Positions 21,417 through 29,864 of a DNA stretch of 42,186 nucleotides are shown piece by piece. Made by a program: the position numbers and the translations under genes. The notes beneath the pieces were generated by a model that was not told where the DNA came from, made no database searches, and saw only the letters and a program-made list of their open reading frames with translations. Position 1 is the first letter of the stretch. Each line of letters begins with the position of its first letter. The stretch lies in IMG/VR virus record IMGVR_UViG_3300037141_000319, positions 1-42,186 of that record, one strand, 5' to 3'. The stretch comes from a virus.

Positions 21417-23945
21417 TTATTCTCCCCAAATGTTCTGTTGAGCGCCACCGAAAAGGTCACGGTGGCTTTGCATCTGTCTCTTTAAATCCGCCAAGTGCCC
21501 GTCGTGGCCGATAAACCTGTGCCCCGCATCGAATAGCGTGTAATCAAGAGCGCCTTTGCTGTAAAAGGCCTGCCCCGGAGTCAGCGATTCGAGCAGATCC
21601 GCCCACTGCTTTTGGCCGTATTGGTTGTCGTTGACTTCCCCGCTGTACGCCTGCTTGGCGCCGCGGAACGTCCGGCCGGCCGCCTCCGCGGCGGAAGAAA
21701 CGGTTCCCACGGCGGGTCCGACCATATCGCCCTCGATGACCCGCCTGAACGCGTCGGGCTTGTTGGAAGTCATATAATCCGCCGCCATCGACCCGAAGAA
21801 TCCGGCGATGCCCGTGGACTCGATCATGTGGGCGATGATCTTCGGATCGGTAGGGTCGAGCAGCGACCGCCGGTTGCCCAACTCGATCAACTGCTGGCCA
21901 ACCATGCCGGCGAACGCGCTTTGGAGCATGTAACTCATGGAGCCTGTCCAATTCGAAGTGTTGTCGCCGCCGCTCCGGAACGTCCGCGCGAGCAGTTGCT
22001 GCCGGACGATCGACGCGCCTTTGAACTGCCCCATGATATTCCTGACGATGCCCTCGGCTTCGTTGATGTTGGTGTTGCCGTACAGCAGCGCGCGGCTCGC
22101 CGAGTTGCTTTCGGCGACGGTCATGGAAGCGCGTTCGTTCAAAAGAGTCCCGATACCCTGGGCGATTTGCATCCGGATGCGGGGGATGTCGGAGGTTCTG
22201 TTCCCGACGATCTGTCGGAAAGCGTCGTCGGGGATGTTCTTCACGCCGCTCGGGGTGAGCCGCCCGTTTTCGTCGAGCGCCATTCTTCCCACGTCCCAGC
22301 GGTCGCCGCCCAAATTATACCTGTTAAGCAGTTCCTGGGTTTCCGGGCGCAGGTCGTCGAATGCGTTGCCCGCTACGCGGCCCAGAAGCCGCGTGTCGCC
22401 TTCGGTCTGGACGAACTTCCAGGCGTCGGTGGCGTAGTCGGCGAGCGTGAGCTTGCCCGCTACGCGTGCGGCCTTGGATAAAAAGCTGATCTTCTCGCCG
22501 TTGCCGGCGGCCAATTGGTTGGACATGTCGCGCATGACCGACGTCGACGCGACTCCCATGTCAGCCATCGCGCTTCGGCCGGCGTCGCCTAAGTTGCCCA
22601 TGAGGCGACCCACGCCCTGGGCGAAGCTCGCCGTCTGTTCGAAAATATTCATGCCGTAGGCGTCGCGTATTTGCGCCAAATAAGCGGGTCCGGCCGTGAA
22701 AGTCCGCGGCACGTGATTGAGCAGCTTCGAGATATTCCCCGACGTGATCAGCGCTTGCGCGATCCGGCCCTGGATGTTCCAGGCGGTGTTGTCGCGCGAG
22801 GCGGTCGTCGCGTCGAATTTTTTCTTCAAGTAGTCTTTTTGCTTCAGAAGATAGGCTTTCTGCTCGGGAGTGTCGCAGTTGTTCAGCGTATCTTGGAATA
22901 GCCGGGCGGCGTTATCGGCGGGGGCGGTGCCGTGCTTGGTCGTCGTGGCCACGTAGTCCGCCCAGCGCTGGGTCTGCTTCACGTAAGCGTTGTAGGGGGA
23001 GTCGCCGAATTCCGCGTTATGCTCGAATTCGCTTTGCCAGTCGTTGAAGACGAATACTTTGTGGCGCGCGCTGCTGAGCGCCTGGTTGCCGCCGGTACCT
23101 TGGGGGTCCCAGAAGCGCTCGTTGCTCATGTCCTGCGCCTGGGCGGGCAGCCCGGATATAATGCTCTGGTAGGTCTCCCCGAGCATGGCTTTGATTCTTT
23201 CCGGCTCGCCGATCAGATTATTTCCGGCGCGCGCGAGCATTTTATCGACGAATTCTTCCTGGGTGACTTTGGAAACCAGCTCCCGGTTGTAGGATACGCC
23301 CAATAAGTGCAGGTCGCTTTCTTTCAAGTAGGGGTTCACCGACTTCGCATCCTGGAACATGGCGTCCTGCGCTTCGCGGATTCCCTTGGCTTGACGGACC
23401 GCCATATCGCTTCCGCTCAGGCCGATCTCCGTTTTATTGCGCATAGCCGCGATTTCCTGCGTGACGTACCGGGAAGAGTCGTCGCTCCGCAGGGCGGCCT
23501 GCAGCACTTTCAAGTCTTCTTTAGTCTGGCCGTTATTTAAGTATTGTTTAAATTGGACGTTGTTCGCGCGCGACATGGCTAAGGGGTCGCTGTTGACGTC
23601 GAAACCGGGTTTCGAAGACTGCCCGGTTATTTGCGCTTTCAGCGCCTGAAAAGGCGCCTTCTCGCCGTTGCCCCACAGGTCGGTATTCTTCTGGATATTA
23701 TTCGAGTTGGTCAGATGGTTGATTTCGTTCAAGTACTTGTTGCCGCGGTTCGCGACCTGGGCCATTTCGATACGCTTCATGACCGCGCGGTTCATGAGTT
23801 CCATCTGCTCGGCTTTGGTCGCGCCGTGGTCCTGGGCGTCCTGCAACAGCCGCCCCATCTGTTCGATCTCGGCTTTATCCAGCCCGAGTTCGGAGTGTTC
23901 TTGAGACCACTTCTTGGCTTGATTGATACAAGTGATCAGGCTCAT
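21417..23945 (-). CDS. Internal virion protein (gp16-like ejection protein)
   Basis: 842 residues from ATG 23945 (ATGA with the preceding gene). Largely helical, with a long polar N-terminus and Ala/Gly-rich membrane-like helices at the C-terminus (GIAGFFGSMAADY, MVGPAVGTVSSAAEAAG). By position and length it corresponds to the largest internal core protein of T7-like phages, which is ejected into the host and lines the DNA channel. I see no lytic transglycosylase motif in it, unlike T7 gp16. Confidence 0.75.
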   Translation of the reverse strand: MSLITCINQAKKWSQEHSELGLDKAEIEQMGRLLQDAQDHGATKAEQMELMNRAVMKRIEMAQVANRGNKYLNEINHLTNSNNIQKNTDLWGNGEKAPFQALKAQITGQSSKPGFDVNSDPLAMSRANNVQFKQYLNNGQTKEDLKVLQAALRSDDSSRYVTQEIAAMRNKTEIGLSGSDMAVRQAKGIREAQDAMFQDAKSVNPYLKESDLHLLGVSYNRELVSKVTQEEFVDKMLARAGNNLIGEPERIKAMLGETYQSIISGLPAQAQDMSNERFWDPQGTGGNQALSSARHKVFVFNDWQSEFEHNAEFGDSPYNAYVKQTQRWADYVATTTKHGTAPADNAARLFQDTLNNCDTPEQKAYLLKQKDYLKKKFDATTASRDNTAWNIQGRIAQALITSGNISKLLNHVPRTFTAGPAYLAQIRDAYGMNIFEQTASFAQGVGRLMGNLGDAGRSAMADMGVASTSVMRDMSNQLAAGNGEKISFLSKAARVAGKLTLADYATDAWKFVQTEGDTRLLGRVAGNAFDDLRPETQELLNRYNLGGDRWDVGRMALDENGRLTPSGVKNIPDDAFRQIVGNRTSDIPRIRMQIAQGIGTLLNERASMTVAESNSASRALLYGNTNINEAEGIVRNIMGQFKGASIVRQQLLARTFRSGGDNTSNWTGSMSYMLQSAFAGMVGQQLIELGNRRSLLDPTDPKIIAHMIESTGIAGFFGSMAADYMTSNKPDAFRRVIEGDMVGPAVGTVSSAAEAAGRTFRGAKQAYSGEVNDNQYGQKQWADLLESLTPGQAFYSKGALDYTLFDAGHRFIGHDGHLADLKRQMQSHRDLFGGAQQNIWGE

Positions 23946-25837
23946 GCGCACCCGTCTATGATTCTTTGGGCTTGATCGAGGTTACGTTTGTCGATCGCTT
24001 CTTGTTTGTTCAAACGGTCCAGGGCTTCTTTGGCCGGATTGGTCTTGGGCTCTTTGCCCTCTTCGACCGGATTCGCTTCGTCGAAATCTTTGGCCAGCTT
24101 CTGCAGGGTCGCTTTCTGGTCGTCGATGCTCTTGGCGGTTTCGTCGATCTGCCCCTGCAGGTCGTCCGGATGGAGCGTCACGCCTTTTTTGCGGAGACTG
24201 TCGAGCTTCTGCGCGACGTCGGGGTCGTAGTTGGCTTGCTTGATCTTCTCCTGGTAGGCCGCCGCTTCGGGGCTGAGGGGCACCGGGTTATCGGCGGGGT
24301 TGGGCAGCTCGGGCGTCTTGCCGGGATCGGCCGTTTCCGTGTTACTGACTTCCATGCCCGACGCTTGGGGGTCGAATACGTGCGCGATCCGCGAATCGCC
24401 CTGCTGGAATTTGTAGCCGTCGTAGCCCTGCTCTTTGGCGACGTCTTGGATCTGTCGCGCGATATCGTCAGGTACCTTCGTTTCGCCTTCGCCCGTGCCT
24501 GCGTAGTCGTCCAGGCTCTTCAAGACGTCTTTGACGCTTTCGCCGCTTTGGATGGCGTCGCCCAGATTGACGCCTGTTTTTTCTTCGACCTGTTTCAAGA
24601 AACTGTTCTTCGAAGCGTAGTCGCTTTCGGCTTTCCGGTCGATATCGAGAAGTTTTTTCCCCTCGGGCACGGCTGTTTCGTGGACTTGTCCGGGGTCGCC
24701 CTGCGAGCGCGCTACGCCGTTTTCCGCGGAGGCTTTCGTGTCGGTGACTTGGACGCCCGCGCCCAGGCCCGGCTCGTGCACCAGGGGCGTGCCGTCCGCG
24801 TGGGTCGCTCCGTAGAGGCGCGTCGATTCGAGCGCCGACGTTTTGACCGTGGGGGCTATTTTTTCGCCGTTAGGGTCGATTTGGACGCCCGCCTTGCGTT
24901 CCGCCAACGCCTGGCTCTGGCCGGAAAGGTCGGGGGCCTTTTCGTCGGAGGCGAGGGAGCCGACGCTCTTTTTGATGCCGTTGTTCAGGGCTTCGGGTGT
25001 CGCTTCGCCGCTCCCGAAGAGCTTCTTACCGAGCGTCCCCAGTCCGATCGCGATGCCCGCGCCGAGGGCGTTTTCTTTGACGATCTCGCCCGGGGTTTTC
25101 TTGGCGTCGCCCATCGTCATGCCGAGTTTGTTCTGCACGTCGCCTACGAGGGAAAACTCCCCGAGCGTCACGCCGTAACGGGCCGCGAATCCCGCGATCG
25201 CGCTCGCTCCCTCGATGCCACCGGCCACGAGATCTCCGATACCCGCCGTGGCGAGGCCGATCGCCGCGTACATGGGCGCGTCGACGAACCCTCCGGCGAG
25301 ATTCCCCGCGAATTTAAAGCCGCCGCCCAAATCGTTGCGTCCGAGCCACTCGCTCAGTTGCGCTTGCCGGCGGCGGTCTTCCATGCGCATCGCGAGTACG
25401 CCGGCGTCGATCGGCGTCGTATAGGGGGTCGTCGCGCCCGGGTCCATCTTGTTCGCTTGATCGGGTTGGATCATTTGACCCGTCTCGGCGCCCTTCTCCT
25501 GGTACTTTCTTCCGAGCGTGCCCAGAAAAGAACCATCCTCGCTCTGTTCGAGCGCTCCCGTGAACTTGTCGAACTTTCCGGGCTTGGGGGACAAGCCGTA
25601 ACCGTAGGCGCCGGAATCCCAGTTCTTCTGGTAATTGGGCAGATCCGCAGGTGAAGATCCGCCGCCTTGCGGCGCATCCCCCAAAGGAAAAGACCGCTCC
25701 GGTCTGTCGGGGGCGTTCGCGGGAACCACGGGGCCTAGGATCGAAATATCGGGGGCCGCCTGCGGCGCGGGTGTCGGAGCCGCGGGAGCGGTGACTACCG
25801 TCGGTTGATCGGGGGCTTCCCGGTCGTCCAGGATCAT
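23942..25837 (-). CDS. Internal virion protein with ADP-ribosyltransferase-like domain
   Basis: 631 residues between two other ejection proteins. A Pro/Ala-rich N-terminus, a Gly-rich helical stretch (about 175-270), then residues about 338-492 resemble ADP-ribosyltransferase-like domains in phage polyvalent proteins: TRLYGAT, GAGVQVTDTKASAENGV, HETAVPEGKKLLDID, GYDGYKF and HVFDP. A coiled C-terminus follows. I do not see a clear catalytic Glu, so activity is uncertain. T4 Alt is a known example of an injected ADP-ribosyltransferase. The domain call is by pattern only. Confidence 0.6.
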   Translation of the reverse strand: MILDDREAPDQPTVVTAPAAPTPAPQAAPDISILGPVVPANAPDRPERSFPLGDAPQGGGSSPADLPNYQKNWDSGAYGYGLSPKPGKFDKFTGALEQSEDGSFLGTLGRKYQEKGAETGQMIQPDQANKMDPGATTPYTTPIDAGVLAMRMEDRRRQAQLSEWLGRNDLGGGFKFAGNLAGGFVDAPMYAAIGLATAGIGDLVAGGIEGASAIAGFAARYGVTLGEFSLVGDVQNKLGMTMGDAKKTPGEIVKENALGAGIAIGLGTLGKKLFGSGEATPEALNNGIKKSVGSLASDEKAPDLSGQSQALAERKAGVQIDPNGEKIAPTVKTSALESTRLYGATHADGTPLVHEPGLGAGVQVTDTKASAENGVARSQGDPGQVHETAVPEGKKLLDIDRKAESDYASKNSFLKQVEEKTGVNLGDAIQSGESVKDVLKSLDDYAGTGEGETKVPDDIARQIQDVAKEQGYDGYKFQQGDSRIAHVFDPQASGMEVSNTETADPGKTPELPNPADNPVPLSPEAAAYQEKIKQANYDPDVAQKLDSLRKKGVTLHPDDLQGQIDETAKSIDDQKATLQKLAKDFDEANPVEEGKEPKTNPAKEALDRLNKQEAIDKRNLDQAQRIIDGCA

Positions 25838-28401
25838 TACTTGGGCAGCCCTGCTTTAGCCGTCGCTTCGTCGACGAACAGCGTGTGGACCGTTTTGCCG
25901 TCGGGGCCGAGCAAGTAGACGTCCGTATTGCTGCCCGTGGGGATGTTGTCTTTGTCGACGAGCGCCCTTTGAAGGGTGAAACCCCCGTTGCCTTTGCGCC
26001 AGAAATTCGCCGTCTTCGCGACGCTGGACGCTTCGGACGGCGCGTACATATTCACGGGAAGGCCGCCGGGGGGTTGCGCGAAGCTCTCTTTCGCGAGCCG
26101 GGCGGGGCTCATGGCGTGGGTGAGTACGTCCGTGATGTTCTGTCTTTCTTGGGCGCTGTAGTTGGTCAACCCGAACTCGAGCGGAACCCGGGGCCCCTGC
26201 TGGCCCCACTTGAGCGGGTTAAAGAACGAATGCTGCTCGGACGCGACCCCGACGGCGCCCGTGGACGCGTCGCGCTCGTTGTTCGCCGCTTGGATCGCCT
26301 GGGATTGGTTGTATCCGTTGGAATTGTAATGCTGCAAAAAGCTGTCGTGCCAGGATTCCCCGTAAGTCTTGATGTTGGTGTTCGCGCCTTTCGAGTTAAA
26401 CCCGAACTTCGTGTTGAAAAAGTTGTAGATAGAGGCGTTAGCCGGGTCCGATAATTTCTTGATTTTTTCTTCCGTCATGCCGTTGCGTAATTCTGGAGGC
26501 GGCCCGATCAAACGCGCGTAGCGGGTTTCCTGCTCCCGGGTCGTCGCGAGATTCCGCGCGTCCAGAAAAGTCTGCGGCAAACCGCCTTGGGAAACCAGAT
26601 CGCCCATGAAGTTTTCTTTGTCCTGGGGGGAGGCGTGTTGGGCCTGGAGTTTGTCGAAATAAGCGGTGATGTCCTGGACGTTCGACGCGCCTTTGAGTTT
26701 GGCCGCCTCGTTCTGGAAATCGGCGTTATTCAGGACCCTGGAGGGAACGCCTGGACCGTAGACTTTGGCGAAAATATTCTTTCCGTCGGATAGTCCGGTC
26801 TCGAAGTAGGATTTCCCCGTCGATTTGTTCACGTCGAAAAGGGACGTAATACCGGGTTTCGTTTTCAAGTAGTTGGACACGGCGGCGGAGCCCGCGTAAC
26901 TCACGCTGGGGCTGTCCGATCCCTGGGCGCCGCCCCGGATTTCCTGGGCCGCCTTGATCAGATCGGCGTTGATTTTGTCGGCTCTTTCTTGGAGTCTCGT
27001 GGCCAGGGCTTTCGCGGCCTGGGCTTGAACGGCGCCCGAGAAACCCTCGGTGTTGGGGTACCCCATCATTCGGGTGAGCTGGTCGAAACTTTTCCCGCAA
27101 CGCTGCAGAGCCGCCGCGCCTTCTTGGCGCATGGCCTGGGGGGAAGCGATCCCGCTCGTCATGTAAAGCGCATTGGCCTCGCACGCGGCGGCGTAGGCCG
27201 GCACGATGTCCTTGATCCGCTCGGCCACGGACAGACCCAACCCCGCGCCTTTGTTCATCGTACTGTGCAACAGGGGATTGTTGATGAACTGGTCGATATT
27301 CTGGGTACCGCCGGCGGCGTGCAGCAGTAAGTCTTTGTCCAAGTTGTAGTCGCTCTTGTCGATGTCTTTCGCTTCCGGGAGTTTATTCCAAAGAGTATTC
27401 TTCCACTGGCTGATCTGGTCGGACGTCATCGCGCTATGGGGCGTGGGCAGCCCGGCTTTCTGCCGCGCGGCCGACTGAGGGTCTTTGCCGTCCAGGATAT
27501 CCAACCCCGCGTAAATCTGCGCCATCGCGGAAGAGGGCGCGTCCTTGAGCTGGCTCTGGAGCGCAGCCCTGCTCCCGGCCGCCGCGGTGATTCCGTCGAC
27601 GAACTGTTTCATCCAATCGCCGCCGATACGGGGACCGTCTTGGGTGGACATTTTCTGTCCCGCCTCGAACGGCCCGTACACGCCGGGTTGATCGACGTTT
27701 CCGCCTTGGACTTGCCGGAATTTCATCTGTTCTTCGAGGGCTTTGTTCACTTTGTCGAGGTTGGGGTATTGGACTTCCCCCATTTTATCGTTGGGGGCTT
27801 TATAGTATCCGTCCGACGCGTTCACCCCGGCCGGAACGGGGGACAACTGGAAATCCTTGGCGTAGGCTTCCAGTTTATTTTGAGCGACGGATTCGGTGAA
27901 GCCTTGCTGCTTTTTAAGGCCTTCGTTCTGAAGCGCCTTGGTAGTATCCAAAATCTCTTTGCCCATTTGCTCGCCGTACATGACCTTTTGGCGGGGATTC
28001 ATATTCGCGGTCCGGAAAGCCGTGTCCCCTTTGGCGTAGTCTTGGTACTGCGACGCGATCGTTTCGTATCCCGACGCGTCCCCGGGGGCCTCGATGCGTT
28101 CCCCCGTTTGGGGGTCACGCACGAAACCGTCCGACGATTGGTTGACCAGATTATTCGTGAACTGGTTATGGGCTAACTTGGCGTCGCTCGCGGCTTGCGT
28201 GGCGGCGGCGTAGTCGTACTGGCGTTGGGTTTCGTCGTAAATTTGCGCGCCGGTCTGGGCGGCTTCTTCGACGCTTCTGCCGAGCGCTTCCGTCGCCTGG
28301 CCCACGCGTCCCACTTCGTAGCGGTTGGGCAGCGCGACGCCGGGAAGGTTGTTCGAATACTTCGGGGTTTGGTCTAAACCGGGTACGTTATCGCCAGCCA
28401 T
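25837..28401 (-). CDS. Internal virion protein (gp15-like)
   Basis: 854 residues. Long helical polar protein with repeated Gln/Asn/Ala-rich segments, no signal peptide and no catalytic motif I can see. Placed between the gp14-like and ART-like proteins it matches the second internal core protein of T7-like phages, which contributes to the ejection channel. The start overlaps by one base with nothing upstream but lies 9 bases after the previous stop. Confidence 0.75.
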   Translation of the reverse strand: MAGDNVPGLDQTPKYSNNLPGVALPNRYEVGRVGQATEALGRSVEEAAQTGAQIYDETQRQYDYAAATQAASDAKLAHNQFTNNLVNQSSDGFVRDPQTGERIEAPGDASGYETIASQYQDYAKGDTAFRTANMNPRQKVMYGEQMGKEILDTTKALQNEGLKKQQGFTESVAQNKLEAYAKDFQLSPVPAGVNASDGYYKAPNDKMGEVQYPNLDKVNKALEEQMKFRQVQGGNVDQPGVYGPFEAGQKMSTQDGPRIGGDWMKQFVDGITAAAGSRAALQSQLKDAPSSAMAQIYAGLDILDGKDPQSAARQKAGLPTPHSAMTSDQISQWKNTLWNKLPEAKDIDKSDYNLDKDLLLHAAGGTQNIDQFINNPLLHSTMNKGAGLGLSVAERIKDIVPAYAAACEANALYMTSGIASPQAMRQEGAAALQRCGKSFDQLTRMMGYPNTEGFSGAVQAQAAKALATRLQERADKINADLIKAAQEIRGGAQGSDSPSVSYAGSAAVSNYLKTKPGITSLFDVNKSTGKSYFETGLSDGKNIFAKVYGPGVPSRVLNNADFQNEAAKLKGASNVQDITAYFDKLQAQHASPQDKENFMGDLVSQGGLPQTFLDARNLATTREQETRYARLIGPPPELRNGMTEEKIKKLSDPANASIYNFFNTKFGFNSKGANTNIKTYGESWHDSFLQHYNSNGYNQSQAIQAANNERDASTGAVGVASEQHSFFNPLKWGQQGPRVPLEFGLTNYSAQERQNITDVLTHAMSPARLAKESFAQPPGGLPVNMYAPSEASSVAKTANFWRKGNGGFTLQRALVDKDNIPTGSNTDVYLLGPDGKTVHTLFVDEATAKAGLPK

Positions 28402-28410
28402 GCGTGCGCC

Positions 28411-28899
28411 TCATCCGTTCCATCCGGCCGGGGGAGGGGATGCCGGCGGGTTGGCGGTATTATACACGCGCGCTGCCCCGGAAATTCCCTGGATACCCGA
28501 ACCCAACGCGTTAATATTTCCGGCCTCGATCGATTGTTGGCCCATGGTCGTATCGATCCCCGCCTGTTGCGCGAGCATGAATTGCTGGAACTGCGTCTCG
28601 CGATTCGAAACGGCGTTTTGCTGGTCGGCTTGGTTCTGGATCTGCAACTGCGACCCGATGCCGACGCCGGACTTTCCCGACGCCGCGTAGCTCGCGCCGA
28701 ACTGCATCTTCTGCCGCATGGCCGTTTGGTTGACGAGCGCTTCGTTGGCGGCTTCGCGCGCGCCGAGTTCCGCCGATTGCTCCTGCGCGATCTGGACTTT
28801 TTCCTGGTCGAGCGTGTTCTGGTTGTTGGCGTTCTCGATATCGCCGTAGATCGCGACGCCGGCGCCTACGACCGCGGCGGCGGCTGCTACCCAAGGCAT
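28411..28899 (-). CDS. Internal virion protein (gp14-like)
   Basis: 162 residues from ATG 28899 after GGGAGGGTGA. N-terminal MPWVAAAAAVVGAGVAIYGD is a membrane-active helix, followed by a Gln/Asn/Ala-rich coiled region, an outline typical of T7 gp14, which is ejected into the outer membrane. It overlaps the gp13-like gene by 13 bases. Confidence 0.75.
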   Translation of the reverse strand: MPWVAAAAAVVGAGVAIYGDIENANNQNTLDQEKVQIAQEQSAELGAREAANEALVNQTAMRQKMQFGASYAASGKSGVGIGSQLQIQNQADQQNAVSNRETQFQQFMLAQQAGIDTTMGQQSIEAGNINALGSGIQGISGAARVYNTANPPASPPPAGWNG

Positions 28900-29321
28900 C
28901 TGTTCACCCTCCCGTAAAGGTAGGCGTCGGTTCCGTCGCTCTCCCAGGCGCGCAAAGTCCCCTCGCGTTGAAGACCCAGGGACTCGGCCCAGCGCTGGCC
29001 TACCGGATAATCGGCGCGCACTTCCCACTGGATGCGGCGGGGCTTTTCGTTGATCTCGTACCAGCGGATCACGTCCAGGCACTTCTTTTGGAATTCCACC
29101 GGGTATTTGCGAACCTGCTTGGACAGGAAAGACCAGAAATGCACGACGCCGGGGACGAATGGAAATCCCCCGATGATCGCTACGACCGTTTCGCCGATCA
29201 TGAAAGTGAACGCCATCGTCATGACGGTCTTCGGGCACTCGCCGCGTGGGAAGTTTTCTTTCAGGTCGATCAGATCTAAGTGTTCGGGCTTGAACGGCAC
29301 GACTTGAATTTTATTGCTCAT
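28887..29321 (-). CDS. GNAT-like internal virion protein (gp13-like)
   Basis: 144 residues. Acetyltransferase-like fold pattern: MAFTFMIGETVVAIIGGFPF, then VHFWSFLSKQVRKYPVEFQKK and RIQWEVRADYPVGQRWAESLGLQREGTL. T7 gp13 is a small virion protein of this fold. Whether it still binds acetyl-CoA is not visible. It overlaps the HNH gene at 29318. Confidence 0.75.
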   Translation of the reverse strand: MSNKIQVVPFKPEHLDLIDLKENFPRGECPKTVMTMAFTFMIGETVVAIIGGFPFVPGVVHFWSFLSKQVRKYPVEFQKKCLDVIRWYEINEKPRRIQWEVRADYPVGQRWAESLGLQREGTLRAWESDGTDAYLYGRVNRCLG

Positions 29322-29821
29322 ACTTTGTTCAGCCTCGCGAACTCCCCGAAGTACTTGGACGCAGCCAAATTATAGGCAAGCGCGGCTTCTCGAATAGTCG
29401 CGAATGCCCCTAAATAAACGAGCTTGGTCCCGATCTTAATACGAGCCTGCCACTCTTTCCGCTTCTTCCACGACGTGCGCCTTTTCCAGCTGCTTAAACT
29501 TTGCCGGATAGGGGCTACCCCCTTGGGAAGACGCCGACCGCGCTGGAGTCCCTTGTTCCTTGCATTACCAGAATGATCACAAGCGCGCAGATTCGCGCGC
29601 CTATTATCCAGGCTGTCCCCATTCACATGGTCGACTATTTTTGACGTCGTGAGAAGGATCTCCCTGGACATCGAGATCGTTTTCCTAGGCTCTCCCCGAG
29701 CATAGGTGGAGTTTCTCAAAGCGTAGCCACGTTTAAAATACCAACTAAACTTAGAGAGATTCTCGAAGTCTCGGTCGTCAACAAGAGTGAATTTTCCCTG
29801 GGTCAATTTTATTCTTTTCAT
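29318..29821 (-). CDS. HNH endonuclease with AP2-like domain
   Basis: 167 residues starting MKRIKLTQGKF (ATG 29821; ATG 29839 also possible, neither has a strong ribosome site). IVDHVNGDSLDNRRANLRACDHSGNARN is the HNH core, and EWQARIKIGTKLVYLGAFATIREAALAYNLAASKYFGEFA is an AP2-type DNA-binding domain. It sits between tail tube B and the gp13-like gene, typical of a homing endonuclease inserted in a structural operon. It belongs to a different HNH subfamily from the two others here. Confidence 0.9.
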   Translation of the reverse strand: MKRIKLTQGKFTLVDDRDFENLSKFSWYFKRGYALRNSTYARGEPRKTISMSREILLTTSKIVDHVNGDSLDNRRANLRACDHSGNARNKGLQRGRRLPKGVAPIRQSLSSWKRRTSWKKRKEWQARIKIGTKLVYLGAFATIREAALAYNLAASKYFGEFARLNKV

Positions 29822-29864
29822 TACCACAGCAGGTAACATGAGAATAGATTGGAGGGAAGTGTGA

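Noticed and set aside
23966-25654. 562-codon open frame on the plus strand
   Set aside because: It is opposite the ART-like virion gene, has no ribosome site, and its sequence is rich in Arg, Val and Gly as expected of a frame mirror in GC-rich DNA.
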